From the NCBI GenBank assembly GCA_019095985.1, contig CM032664.1, positions 57,274,562 to 57,338,561 on the forward strand: a stretch of DNA of 64,000 nt, given 5' to 3'. The position numbers were made by a program, and so were the translations under genes. The stretch's first letter is position 1; each line of letters begins with the position of its first letter. The stretch comes from Streblospio benedicti. Its lineage: Eukaryota > Annelida > Polychaeta > Spionida > Spionidae. The notes under the pieces are model-generated. The model was not told the DNA's origin, did no database searches, and saw only the letters and a list, made by a program, of their open reading frames with translations. Shown here piece by piece: positions 1 to 10,008 of the stretch.

Positions 1-1
1 T

Positions 2-1381
2 CCGAGTATCGAGCAATTGCTGCCACCTCCAAACGATTCAAATCCCGTACCAAAGTTACCTCCTCCTGGGAGCACAGAGATTGGTAAATTTAGCTGTCCT
101 TTCTGTGCCCTCACATTCCACGAGTCACCTGCCCTTTATGAACATTTGCAAGTTGACCATAGTAATATCACATCGACAACACTCGTTAAAACACCAAAAT
201 CTGCATCGAAAAAGGCCACTTTTGGGAAACGTAAAAGAGGATCGAATATACCACCTGAACTAGAAGCGCATGATGATATGATTGAGAGAATAAATGAGCC
301 AAATCATGAAGGAGAAGAACCACCTGTACTAACACCATACGAGATGGGCGAATATTATCCAGGAGCTGAAAATGATACCCCACCACCTCCAGATGTATAC
401 ACTCCTGAGACCTCTAAAGTCCATGGTGGGGTTTATGGAGATGTCCCACCAGGGGATGAAGAAGGACCAGGCCTTTTCGAAGATGTACCCGAGCCAAAAG
501 GTTTCCCTAACAATCAAATGACTTACGGGAAGCCACCTAAAGGAGCATCACCATTTAAAAAGGCAAAGGACAACAGTCCATTGGAGTTTGACTGTCCTAT
601 GTGCTATGAAAAGTTTGGTACAGCTGATATTTTGTTTCTTCATATTAAGAAAACCCATAGAGAAGAAGAGGAGAAGCGACAGCGCCGTGATGTTGTTTCT
701 GCTCTTATGCACGATACAATGTCGGCTGTTGGAAAACGAAGAATGCCTTTGCCAGTTAGTGCCAGTGACTCTTCTCGGCCAATCAAGAGAAGACGCACAA
801 AGGAAGTGTTAGAAGAATTCGAAGAAGCGTATGTGGAAGACATGGGTCCAGAGGAAGATCTTGTTGAACCACTTGACCCTGAAGAACGGTTGAGAGAATT
901 GGATGATGATGAAGAAGATGACGAAGAGGAGCTGCCTCCGGATGATATGACAGAAGAATTGGCCAGAGAGCAGGAGTTGGCAATGCAAGATCAGCAGCAG
1001 TTGATTCATGAGCAAAATATGGTTACTGCTGAAATGCTCGATGACATGGTGGAAGTCGTTATTCACAAACCCACGGGTGTCGTTGCTGATGAGCAGCCTG
1101 GAGAAGAAAATGAATTAGAAGGAGAACACGGCAGTGTAAATGCTGCAGAGGAACCAGCCCAGGCGATACTGGAACCACAACCAGTTAAAAAGAAAGGTCG
1201 AGGTCGACCTAAAAAGGTACATGTCATTGAGAAAATACCGACCGATGATGAAGATTTAGTGGAAGAAATAGAATCACCGTCAACGTCATCTCAAGGACTC
1301 CGAAGAACTCGCCACTCGACAGGACAAGGACCTCCCAGGCCTTCACCGAGAACCAGGGGTGGAAGGTCAAATAGGCCTTGA
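2..1381 (+). CDS. C2H2 zinc-finger / AT-hook nuclear protein, 3' part
   Basis: The frame is open from base 2 to the stop at 1379-1381 without an intron, so this is the terminal exon (or a large part of it); the 5' end lies outside the window. Two classical C2H2 fingers are visible, each C-x2-C-x12-H-x4-H: one with its first Cys at base 95, the other with its first Cys at 593. Between them is a Pro/Glu/Asp-rich linker. Later parts are a basic KRRR patch (about 785-800), a strongly acidic Asp/Glu run (about 898-950), a Gln-rich stretch, and an AT-hook with core GRGRPKK (about 1187-1220). The C-terminus is basic and Ser/Arg/Pro-rich. This composition suggests a DNA- or chromatin-binding nuclear protein. 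I do not recognise the orthologue, and the specific function is unknown. Confidence 0.85.
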   Translation, partial: PSIEQLLPPPNDSNPVPKLPPPGSTEIGKFSCPFCALTFHESPALYEHLQVDHSNITSTTLVKTPKSASKKATFGKRKRGSNIPPELEAHDDMIERINEPNHEGEEPPVLTPYEMGEYYPGAENDTPPPPDVYTPETSKVHGGVYGDVPPGDEEGPGLFEDVPEPKGFPNNQMTYGKPPKGASPFKKAKDNSPLEFDCPMCYEKFGTADILFLHIKKTHREEEEKRQRRDVVSALMHDTMSAVGKRRMPLPVSASDSSRPIKRRRTKEVLEEFEEAYVEDMGPEEDLVEPLDPEERLRELDDDEEDDEEELPPDDMTEELAREQELAMQDQQQLIHEQNMVTAEMLDDMVEVVIHKPTGVVADEQPGEENELEGEHGSVNAAEEPAQAILEPQPVKKKGRGRPKKVHVIEKIPTDDEDLVEEIESPSTSSQGLRRTRHSTGQGPPRPSPRTRGGRSNRP

Positions 1382-2455
1382 AGGGATGGATATAACTAAA
1401 CGAACGTGTAACAGGAACCTCTGGCAGAGTTTTAGTACTGTCTATTGTGTGGTGATTAACTTTGAATAGACATAACTTGTATATTGGTAACAAGATTGCT
1501 TTAAGGTACCCGGGTCGTATCTATTTAGTCAAAGCTATTGCTTTTTTTTGGTGAAGAATTGAAATATGTTTCGTGATTAGAACAAATTATGAGACAATTG
1601 GTCACAAGACTTTAATCACTTCGGATGAAGTGTGATTTTGAGTATGATGTCCTCATCGGCATCGGATTGTGTACATGTTTTCAGAATATGTTATTGCTTA
1701 AAATGTTTTCAATATAGTTTATAATGGAACAGATAGTATATTAATTTTATGATGTTGATAAATTTATATTTTTAACTGCCGCATGTTGTGTTTTGTTATA
1801 AGTTAATTAAAGGAACCAAATCTTTTTTAGCTTGTAATGTGTTGGGAGTAAAAATTACTGTTCTCAAGCAGAATGATGAAAATCATAATGTAGTAGCTAT
1901 TAATCATAATGTAGTCATACTAATCACAATGTAGTAAACATTCTCAATTTCTGCTATTTTGGGAGTATTAATGAATATTTCATAATGGATCCTTTTGTAT
2001 GAGTACATTGTGAAATTGAACTTTTCAGAAATGGTATTTTCAGATTTATGTTGTTTGTAGAAATATGTTAATATATAGATACTGTTATTGTATGATACTG
2101 TATTCTTATTCTCGAATCCTTTATATACTATTGAATATATCTTGCATTTAGTTGTATAAATTAATGCCTGTATATTTTTAGGTGTGCTTAATAAATATAA
2201 ATCAATTTATGAGGTGTTGAGTTAAGTTATTTGTATTTTATATGAATTACAGATGCTTGCAACAAGAAACATACCTAAAGTGGAAAAGGAAACATTTTAA
2301 ATGAAAGTTATGGAAAATTTCAATTGTTTGTATACTATTATTTTTCAATAAGTATTAATTTCATGGGTGGCTGTTAAAGTAGATTTGCCCATGAAATTCA
2401 TTTGGGTGCATGGTTGGTGATTTATTGCTTCATATAGACTATTTAATAAATAAAT
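1382..2455 (+). other. 3'UTR of the zinc-finger/AT-hook gene
   Basis: AT-rich, non-coding sequence directly after the stop codon. There is an AATAAA at 2190-2195 and an overlapping AATAAATAAA near 2445-2455; either could be the poly(A) signal. The motif TAATCATAATGTAGT is repeated in near-identical form around 1883-1935. No other gene is seen. Confidence 0.55.
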
Positions 2456-3600
2456 GCATCAACATTTACTTCTACAACGTGGGTCATTTACGTGATATGA
2501 CTTTTTCTGATAAGGACTTCACGATTTCGCTCTGTATTTCACTGCCCATGTGAGCCACACAGACTGCATGAGTAAAGATTCACAAAACATAAGGCCACCA
2601 AGATGGCTGGGTGACAGTGTGATTTTTTGCATGATGCCACCTGCAGATGGCGTACGCGTATAGCATGCAGGGGACTAGTTCGTCACGCATAAAAGAGAGA
2701 GTAGCGTAATTTTGTTGTTGTCCAACTGGATTTTAGTTACCAAGTCATATGATATTCTGGAATTATACAAGTGAATTTAGCCAATTACACATGACAACTG
2801 CTCATAATCAAGCGAGTTAGCGCCATTCTAATCGTTATTTGATGATCGGTTATAATCTTTGTTTCTGTATGCAAATTAGCACAGTGAGTAAAGAAAAATA
2901 TCAAGTTACTGCCTATGGCAAATTCGTCCGTTTTATCCAATGTTAAAGTCTTAGCTCAGATACAATGTCAATGTTGAACAATTTTGGACTAAAATGTATT
3001 TTGGGCTTCAAATTAAGGCCGTCTTGCTGTCAATTCATGTATGAAAGTAAGTAGCAATATTCAAGGTGTGCACTTATATGCTCTTGTGTATTACACTTCC
3101 AGGTTTATTGACTGTCAAGCCAATTATAATAAAAATCATGAATGAAGTCCTTACATGGGGTTTTAATGTTTACACTGAAATTACAGCCATATATTGGCAA
3201 TTCAATATTGTCCTAACTGAATGGATTCATCATGAACTCTTGTTATTCTTTTCAAATCCTCCAACAGCAGGTGTAGCATCAAAAATCCGTAAAATCAAAC
3301 AAATCTTGAATCAAATAACTAGTACCGTAAATAGCCGAATAATCGCCACAATAAATCAACCAGTGTCTTAGGTGAGGGCCTATGATAAAAGTGATCAGTC
3401 TTATTGCATGGAACACACAACTAGTAATTAAGTTGTAAAGTACAATAAATAAGGTATGTGCTCTACTTGTGAAAGAATCCAATAACATGAATCCACAGTC
3501 TTCTTTAAATTATTCTCCAGCAGTTCTTTGACTTGATTTACACTCTTGTTGCACTTCAATATCGTATTCATTTAATAAGCTGTACTACTTTTTTATGTAG
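2456..3600. other. Intergenic / 5' part of ECHDC1-like gene, no exon identified
   Basis: No convincing coding exon is visible. The 101-codon frame at 3066-3371 is AT-rich, has no recognisable domain and lies just upstream of the first identified ECHDC1-like exon, so it is most likely intron. The missing N-terminal exon of the enzyme and its promoter may lie here (somewhat more GC-rich sequence at about 2600-2700), but I cannot place them. Confidence 0.35.
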
Positions 3601-3759
3601 GATTGATCCTGTCAAGAAAAAATAGCACGTATGTTGAAGAAAAGGAGAGAGACCACCTTCTACAATTCAAAGGAGGCTCCGTTGATCTGCATCAAAATGA
3701 CGATGACGGGATCGCGGTGGTCACTTTAAACCATCCTCAGAGGAAAAATGCATTGAGTG
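3601..3759 (+). CDS. ECHDC1: Ethylmalonyl-CoA decarboxylase-like, penultimate exon
   Basis: The acceptor is ttatgtag before base 3601 and the donor is GTAATT at 3760. The frame starting ttg-atc-ctg reads through VEEKERDHLLQFKGGSVDL and then IAVVTLNHPQRKNALSG, the first beta-strands and substrate-loop start typical of crotonase-fold enzymes (compare the N-terminal VxxLNxPxxxNA motif). The exon ends in phase 1 (AGT G), which matches the phase of the next exon at 3878. The upstream exon with the start codon was not found. Confidence 0.8.
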
Positions 3760-3877
3760 GTAATTGGGAAAGAATATCATAAAACTTTGGTTGGAATTGA
3801 AGCCCTGATTGAACAATAATGATATCATTATATGTTCTGCTCTATTGACTTTCTAGCTCATTCTGATTTTTCTTTAG

Positions 3878-4554
3878 GTGCTATGATGGTAGATCTTCGT
3901 GAAGTAGTTGACAAGCTTGCCTCATGGAAGTCCGGAAAAGGTGTTATTTTGCACGGAAATGGGAATACGTTTTGTTCAGGTGGTGACCTAACATTGATGA
4001 AGAATCTAATGGATCCAATTCTGGGAGGAAACATGAGTAGATACATGCAAGAGACCATGTTCAAATTTTATTCCCTTCCTTTATTTTCGATTGCACTAAT
4101 TGAGGGTCAGGCGTTGGGAGGTGGTGCGGAGTTAACAGTGAGTTGTGATGTGAGACTTTCTACACCATCGGCCAAAATTGGCTTTGTTCAGGCTAGGATG
4201 GGTGTATCTCCCGGCTGGGGTGGGGGTGTTAAGCTAGTTGACCACATAGGGCGCAAAGAAGCCGTGAAGATGTTGTGTAGTGGAAAAGTGTACACAGCAC
4301 AAGATGCTCAAAGAATAGGACTTGTAGATGAAATTTTACCAGAATCTGGGGATGCATTAGAACTGAGTAAAACGTGGCTGCTGGAACATGTGAGAGGATC
4401 ACCACATGTCACTCAAGTTGCAAAAAAAGTTGTGTTAGCGGCTTGTATGGACCATTTAAAAGATGTTATGGACAGAGAAAGGGAGCTGTTTAAACAAGTA
4501 TGGGGTGGAAAAGATCATAATGCTGCCATGGTGGGAAAGATTAAACATAAATAG
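3878..4554 (+). CDS. ECHDC1: Ethylmalonyl-CoA decarboxylase-like, last exon
   Basis: The exon starts after the acceptor tctttag (GGT GCT ATG ATG) and ends at TAG 4552-4554; an AATAAA at 4597-4602 fits as the poly(A) signal. The protein has the crotonase/enoyl-CoA hydratase fold: GNTFCSGGDL forms the first oxyanion-hole segment and GQALGGGAELTVSCD the second, followed by KIGFVQARMGVSPGWGG and a C-terminal VWGG. These motifs and their spacing resemble vertebrate ECHDC1 (for example SWGG and VWGG at the same relative places). ECHDC1 is a cytosolic metabolite-repair enzyme that decarboxylates ethylmalonyl-CoA and methylmalonyl-CoA formed by side activity of acetyl-CoA carboxylase. Other crotonase members are possible, but the PGWGG and VWGG signatures favour ECHDC1. 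No breaks are seen in this part. Confidence 0.85.
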
Positions 4555-4596
4555 TGTGATTGTGGTCATTTTAGCTTGGTTTGTTGTTTTTAATCT

Positions 4597-4602
4597 AATA
4601 AA
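4597..4602 (+). terminator. Poly(A) signal of the ECHDC1-like gene
   Basis: Canonical AATAAA 43 bases after the TAG stop, followed by an A-rich stretch. Confidence 0.6.
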
Positions 4603-4921
4603 AAAATACAAAAAATGAGATGACATTATTTGCGCAATATATTTCATAATCATCATGAAAAATCCCTCATTGCAGTACCAGTAATTTTGACGTTTTTCCC
4701 TTCATTTTTCTAACGTTTTTGGGTGATTACTGTTATTAACCCAGCAATCCCATAAAATCCTTTATTTTCTTTTATTGTTAACTGGAGTTTTTGAGATCTA
4801 GTATAAACCAGTAAAAATAACCCCAGGAAGATGCAGGCTTTTTCATTACATGAGCAAAAGGGAGGTATCATACAGACCTCAGATGCGGACACTCACACAC
4901 TTGCATACCCGGTACCTGTTC

Positions 4922-5685
4922 ATAGGCAGATCCAGGTTTCTGGAAAAGGGGGGGGCACTTAAGGAAAAGGGGAGGGGCGCACTTAAGGGATTTCATGAAA
5001 ATCCCTATAAAAACAGGGTTGCCATACATCAGGGAAAAATCAGGGAAAATGAAAAAATTTCAAGATCAGGGAAAAATCAGGGAATTTCATTTTGAATCAG
5101 GGAAAAATAAAAAATGGGAAAAATCAGGGGAAAAATCAGAGAATTTTGAAATTATGTCCATGGAGATGACAGTTACAAAAAAAAATCATGCAATTCTGAG
5201 AATTTTTTCAATGATTTAACGTTAGCATATCCTTGATGTTTAATATAGCAGCAGTCACTGACTTGCCATGTTAATATCAGACTAGTCTAGTCCTAGTCTA
5301 GTCTAGTCTAATCCTTGCTGCAACTGTTGTCTGTTGACTGCTGTGTTAACAAGTCTAAGTGGAAGAAACAAAACATTTTCCTTGCTTCTCATTGTTCGGA
5401 ACTTTTGCCAACCAATTGCAGAACATTTTATCTTTAAGCCACAAAGGATTAAAGGTTGTAGTCATTTTTGTACATATATCAGTATGAATAAAAAAAATCA
5501 ATTCAATCACTTAAAAGTCATCACATCATATCTGTGCAATTAATTTTCATCTGGGAAAATGGTCTTGAATCAGGGAAAAATCAGGGAATTTTGTTCCTGA
5601 CTTTTTATGGCAACCCTGAAAAATGAAGTATTTTGGTGGGAGAAGGGGGGCCCCTGTGCGCCCCCGCCCCCCTGGATCTGCCTAT
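4922..5685. mobile_element. MITE with 15-bp perfect terminal inverted repeats (outer element)
   Basis: The left end ATAGGCAGATCCAGG (4922-4936) is the exact reverse complement of CCTGGATCTGCCTAT (5671-5685). G-rich sequence follows the left end and C-rich sequence precedes the right. No transposase is present, so the element is non-autonomous. A second inverted-repeat element is inserted inside it (5014-5618). No clear target-site duplication is visible. A shorter relative lies at about 15961-16094. Confidence 0.7.
5014..5618. mobile_element. hAT-like MITE nested in the outer element
   Basis: The ends are inverted repeats: CAGGGTTGCCATA at 5014 and TATGGCAACCCTG ending at 5618. CAGGG...CCCTG termini are typical of hAT non-autonomous elements. 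Near both ends the unit CAGGGAAAAATCAGGGAA recurs (5031-5130 and 5570-5590). No protein is encoded. A CTAGT-type microsatellite (5279-5312) lies inside. Confidence 0.65.
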
Positions 5686-5867
5686 CCCTGCTTAAAAATC
5701 AGCAATAGCAGCCATTAGGTCTAGTCTTTCTTTGAACACGACCATTTGTCAAAATCTAAAAATGTTTCAATGAAATACCTGAGGTGAACAAGCAGTACAG
5801 GACACTCAATTTAAATGATAATTGGTAATGATGTGGAATCTGCGCATCCGTTCCCAAACAGAGTTGG

Positions 5868-5955
5868 GTTCTTGACCATGACAAGACCACCTCCTCATGG
5901 CTACCAACTGAAGCCAACCACTGGGATGGTCTTCTTAGAGAGGTTCTGTGTGTAA
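5868..5955. mobile_element. Partial copy of the AGACCACCTC MITE family
   Basis: Contains caagaccacctcctca near the left and ggtcttcttagagaggttctg at the right, which is the right half of the inverted-repeat family described in full at 34435-34605. Truncated on the left. Confidence 0.5.
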
Positions 5956-6747
5956 AGATCTAACGGTCGTGTGCGTCAATGACTGTTTGCATTATGGTAT
6001 CTTGTTCTAGCAGGATGGATTGATCAGGTCCGCAAAACGTTTTCTATCAATCAGATTGATTTTCAACTGAATAACGTCTAATTATTTATCAGACATCTTT
6101 AAAAATCACTGTTATAAGTTACTACCGTTCCAACACTAACTGAAAAAAAAGGCACGATTATAGCACAATGTGCTGGCCTCAAGCGGTTCCAATAGAAAGG
6201 TGGTTGCTTTACAGAGGTTCATTTTGGTCCCCTAATGAACGTCCAGCGGTCTCTGTATAAATGTGCTCTTTTAATTGGAGATGTTTTTTTTTTACTGTAG
6301 CAGTATATTTATGTATGAGCCGGGACATAAAACATGGTTATCTAAAGTATACACGCTTCCGTAATGTTCGCTCTCCAGTGGGGTTTGATAACCATGGATA
6401 TACACACTCCTGGCCACGTGATAAAGGCAGCATCAGTCAAGAGCTAGATTTGTCTACCAGGGTCTAACTTTTGCACTTATTACAAACACAGAGTGTGTCA
6501 TCTTGTTGTTTTCCCCCCTTTCTTTCTTCCATAATCTTTTGAGTATACGGCTAACCACAGGAACGATTTCATCTATCTGCAATATGCTTCAAAGGCAGGT
6601 CAAAGCCGCTTTCACATCAAATATTTCATTTTCATGGGGTTTCTGGAATGCATGAGAGCTTTCGTGGGTTCAAAACCCATAAAATATTCGAGTTGCCCCT
6701 CTTCATTTTCTGAAAACTTGGGCCTGCTTGTGTGTCCTGCTGTTTTA

Positions 6748-7092
6748 GTGTAAATGTAAATGTGGTGGTTTATAGTCCTGATCCAAGTCTTACTCTCACG
6801 ACTTTACAATTTACACCAGGTCAGTGTCCCACTTATTGATCATCAATTGATCATTTCTCATATACTTGCTTCGGCAGCACATTCAGCGCACAATGCTAAT
6901 CACTTGCACAATCACTCATTCACTCTTTCAACCCAATGACCTGTACCTAATTGACGTGTAGGTGCCACGGAGCAGTGCGCAACTCCTTTCAGGATGAGTT
7001 TGCTCAACACCCACCACCAGACCCTACCGGGAATCGAACCCACGATCTTCTGGGCACGAGTCCAACTCCCTAACCTTTTCGGCCACAGGTTA
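6748..7092 (-). repeat. tRNA-derived SINE (minus orientation)
   Basis: Read on the minus strand it begins near 7092 with a tRNA-like head: an A-box-like TGGCCGAAAAGG and a B-box GGTTCGATTCC. It continues with the conserved body GGTGGTGGGTGTTGAGCAAA and ends near 6748 with the TTTACATTTAC-type tail. The same head, body and tail recur at 45691, 50471 and 56741 on the plus strand. Confidence 0.8.
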
Positions 7093-8104
7093 CAGAATGT
7101 GTCAACGCTCTCACTGCAGCTGTGCTTTAGCCCACGCCCCCCCACCCTCCCTGTACAGACTAAGACTAAGACAGTGTTTATTTATGTCACACCACATTAC
7201 ATTTTAAAACATTAATAAAACAAATAATCCAGTGGATGGCAAGCTGAGCCATTTAGAGACTTTACGTTTTTCAATTAAAACATACCCCCATTTATACATG
7301 TACAAGTACATGTTCAAACATTTAACATGTACACATGTACATCCCTCTCCCCAATCCTACAAATCAAGTCTAAATAAGGTTTATGCCTCAAAGAGTTTAT
7401 GCAACTCAATTGGCAGACGCAGGAGGGATGAAGGGGGCGGGTATACAAACTATACACATTACATACAGTACATTCAAGTACTGCTATCTCTCCCCGTCAA
7501 TCTAGCAATCTGATATGGACTTTAGGGTCCATTCAGTATTCGTCATATCTCACGACTATATACGCAGTTGATATGAACATGGACTTTAAGTAACAGTGTG
7601 ATTTCATGTGACAAAAGCCGTGAAAACCCACCCGACCCCGGCGACGATTCATCGTCCGCACACGATATCCTGCTTCCAAATTTTGGGGTACAGAATCCCT
7701 GTCCCGTAAATTTTATGTGGTCGCCCCCTGAAGTCGTGTGAAAAAATTGTCACATGTTAAACTTGCAAAAACTTTGAGAAAATCTTCCAAAATAGCAGGA
7801 TAAAAAAGTCCATTGCTTGACCACACGGGGTGCGCTGTGGCCTTGGATCTCATGGTAATTATGAAATACATGTCAGCATCATCTTTATGTGATGCATCTT
7901 AAAATGAAGAAAATGACCAAGAGAAACAGGTGACGTCATATATGCGCTTTTAGATTATCCCAAATGGAAAGAAGTAAAGTTAAAAAGTAGCATTTTCAGG
8001 AACGGCACAGAGAAACCAGTGAACTCTCATCAAAATGCATTTTAAACTTTAAAAACTTACTGTACACAAGTCACCTAGCTAGTTATAACATTAAGCTTCC
8101 CCCT

Positions 8105-8302
8105 CGGGGTGCATAAGAAGAGCAGAGCCTTTGATTGAGACCACCTCTAAAGAAAGACAACCTATATAGCGATAGTAAGGCCTCTATTCGTGGTCCCAAA
8201 CTTCATAACCAGATAAATATGAGCCTTTGTATAGAGACCACCTCTGTAATGAGACCACCTGAGGGTATATACCGTTGGTCCTAATAAAAAGGTTGTAGTG
8301 TA
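8105..8302. mobile_element. AGACCACCTC MITE copy
   Basis: Carries several units of gagaccacctct (near 8138, 8239 and 8259) and a degenerate right end ggttgtagtgta. Decayed relative to the 34435 copy. Confidence 0.5.
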
Positions 8303-8950
8303 TCTATTTAAATCATAGGCCTTTTTATGTCATATGCTACAGAGTGCGCTTCATTAGATTCTTTCCATTTAACACTTTATAATTTTGTTTACTTAACACA
8401 TTCACAATCTTACGCACGGAATTCCCTCACACTGTACCTGTAAACTTGTATTGTTAAGTGCGACAATTTTGTAACTCTTGCTTACTTAAACAGGGGAAGT
8501 GTTATTAATTTACGAAGATTCTGAACCAAGCTTGGTACGACAGGTGTCAAAAAGTCCAGGGCATCCTAATCATAAACCATAGACTCTCATGCACGAAATT
8601 AGCTGGCAAGAAAAAGAAAATGCTTGCTTGCCAACGTTTTCTTATCAATGCCCATCATCAATAACAATTCATAAGTACGTAAGAATGTTGCTTTTTAATG
8701 CAAAGTGCTGTGACCTTGTGAAAGCGTCCAGGTGTGCTTTGATAGACTCTGATTTATCCAAAACAAGATTTAGAGCTGCAGCTGATTGGTGTTTCTGTTT
8801 TTAATGATAAGGCGGCAACGGAAACAATGGTATGTATTTCAAATTACACAAACTGATGCATTTGTCATCGGGATGAAATGTCGGGAGGAATGTCCAAATG
8901 AATCAATCAAAAACAAAAACAGTTTGTAATGCACAAAGTGCTAAAATACT

Positions 8951-9131
8951 ACAGAACCTCTCTCTCTCTACTAAGACTAATCAAAGTTCTGGTCGCTGGT
9001 GCCCTCAACGGGGAGATGGTCTTTTAATAGAGGTAGTCTACATGTGTTGGTGTCCTTTTTTAAGGTATGGCACCTTATAAAGTGATCATATTGTAGATGG
9101 AGGTGGTCTCAATTGGAGATTTCTACCGTAT
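8951..9131. mobile_element. AGACCACCTC MITE copy
   Basis: Left end acagaacctctctctctact, right end ggaggtggtctcaattggagatttctaccgta. These form the inverted-repeat layout of the family; internal sequence is diverged. Confidence 0.5.
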
Positions 9132-9692
9132 TACAGAGTGCGTCAAAATTATTGCCGTCTGCATTTAGGTGTCGCACCACCACTTTTCCAGCAGCAAGCG
9201 GTGCTCTTTGCAGACAACAGCCACTATATGTAGCCGCCCGGCAGATGCCAGCTCTCCAATCTCACGAGTGTTGTCGGAGTGGAAGGGATAAGTAGCGATT
9301 TAGCATTACGTGAATAAACATGGCTTGATTAACTGAAATCATTAAAAATTATAACATTACTTCAGCGATTGTTAACGACTTTTTCGTCTGCGAACGACCT
9401 GTAGTGTTTATTCTTGGATTATAATACGCACGTAAACTTTCGTGGCTCGGTGTTCACGGTGCAAGTTCTGCAGAACAGGACAAACTAATGCAAAGATTAA
9501 CCACCTCAAAATATTTGGATGTACCAAACCTGGATAGAGCAGTATTTTACGGATATTTTCATATAAAATCAATCAACATCTAGGATAGAAATCAAACAAA
9601 CAAGATAGAGCTTATTACTAGTATAGCCAGAGCCTTACTGATTATCCTATAGCTATTACCTTGGCCCATTGAAAACAACAGCACCAAGTAAC

Positions 9693-10008
9693 ATGGCTAC
9701 ACACACGTGCACACTGCTACTCGTCGCCCTGACGACCCTAGTCCCGCTTTGCACGGCTTACTCGCCCTACCCGGACCCCGGGCCCGACCTGCCGCCCTCC
9801 CAACACTTCTGCCGGGCCCGGCCCGTGCAGCAGTGTTGCCCCGGCCGCGACGACTACTGCACCATGCCCATCCTGGACACCGTGTGCTACTGCGACATGT
9901 TCTGTAACCGCACCGTGTCGGACTGCTGCCCGGACTTCTGGGGCCACTGCATGGGGATCGAGCCCCCGCCCGGAGCGCTCACACCGCCTCCTGTCACAGA
10001 TTTTGTCA
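9693..10008 (+). CDS. TINAGL1: TINAG/TINAGL1-like, exon 1 (signal peptide + somatomedin-B)
   Basis: ATG at 9693 starts a typical signal peptide (MATHTCTLLLVALTTLVPLC, cleavage near residue 22). Residues 38-86 form a somatomedin-B-like knot with ten Cys (40, 48, 49, 56, 65, 67, 71, 78, 79, 86) including the two CC pairs, as in the N-terminus of tubulointerstitial nephritis antigen and its paralogue TINAGL1/lipocalin-7. A Pro-rich linker follows. The donor GTAAGT is at 10009; the exon ends in phase 1. The exon is strikingly GC-rich in AT-rich surroundings. Family proteins are secreted extracellular-matrix glycoproteins with an inactive cathepsin-B-like domain. The symbol is by family; a one-to-one orthologue is not proven. 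Confidence 0.88.

Noticed and set aside
6862-6890. Match to the 5' end of U6 snRNA (acttgcttcggcagcacat)
   Set aside because: It lies inside the SINE on the opposite strand, where other SINE copies have related sequence, and the rest of U6 (ACAGAGA box and onward) is absent.
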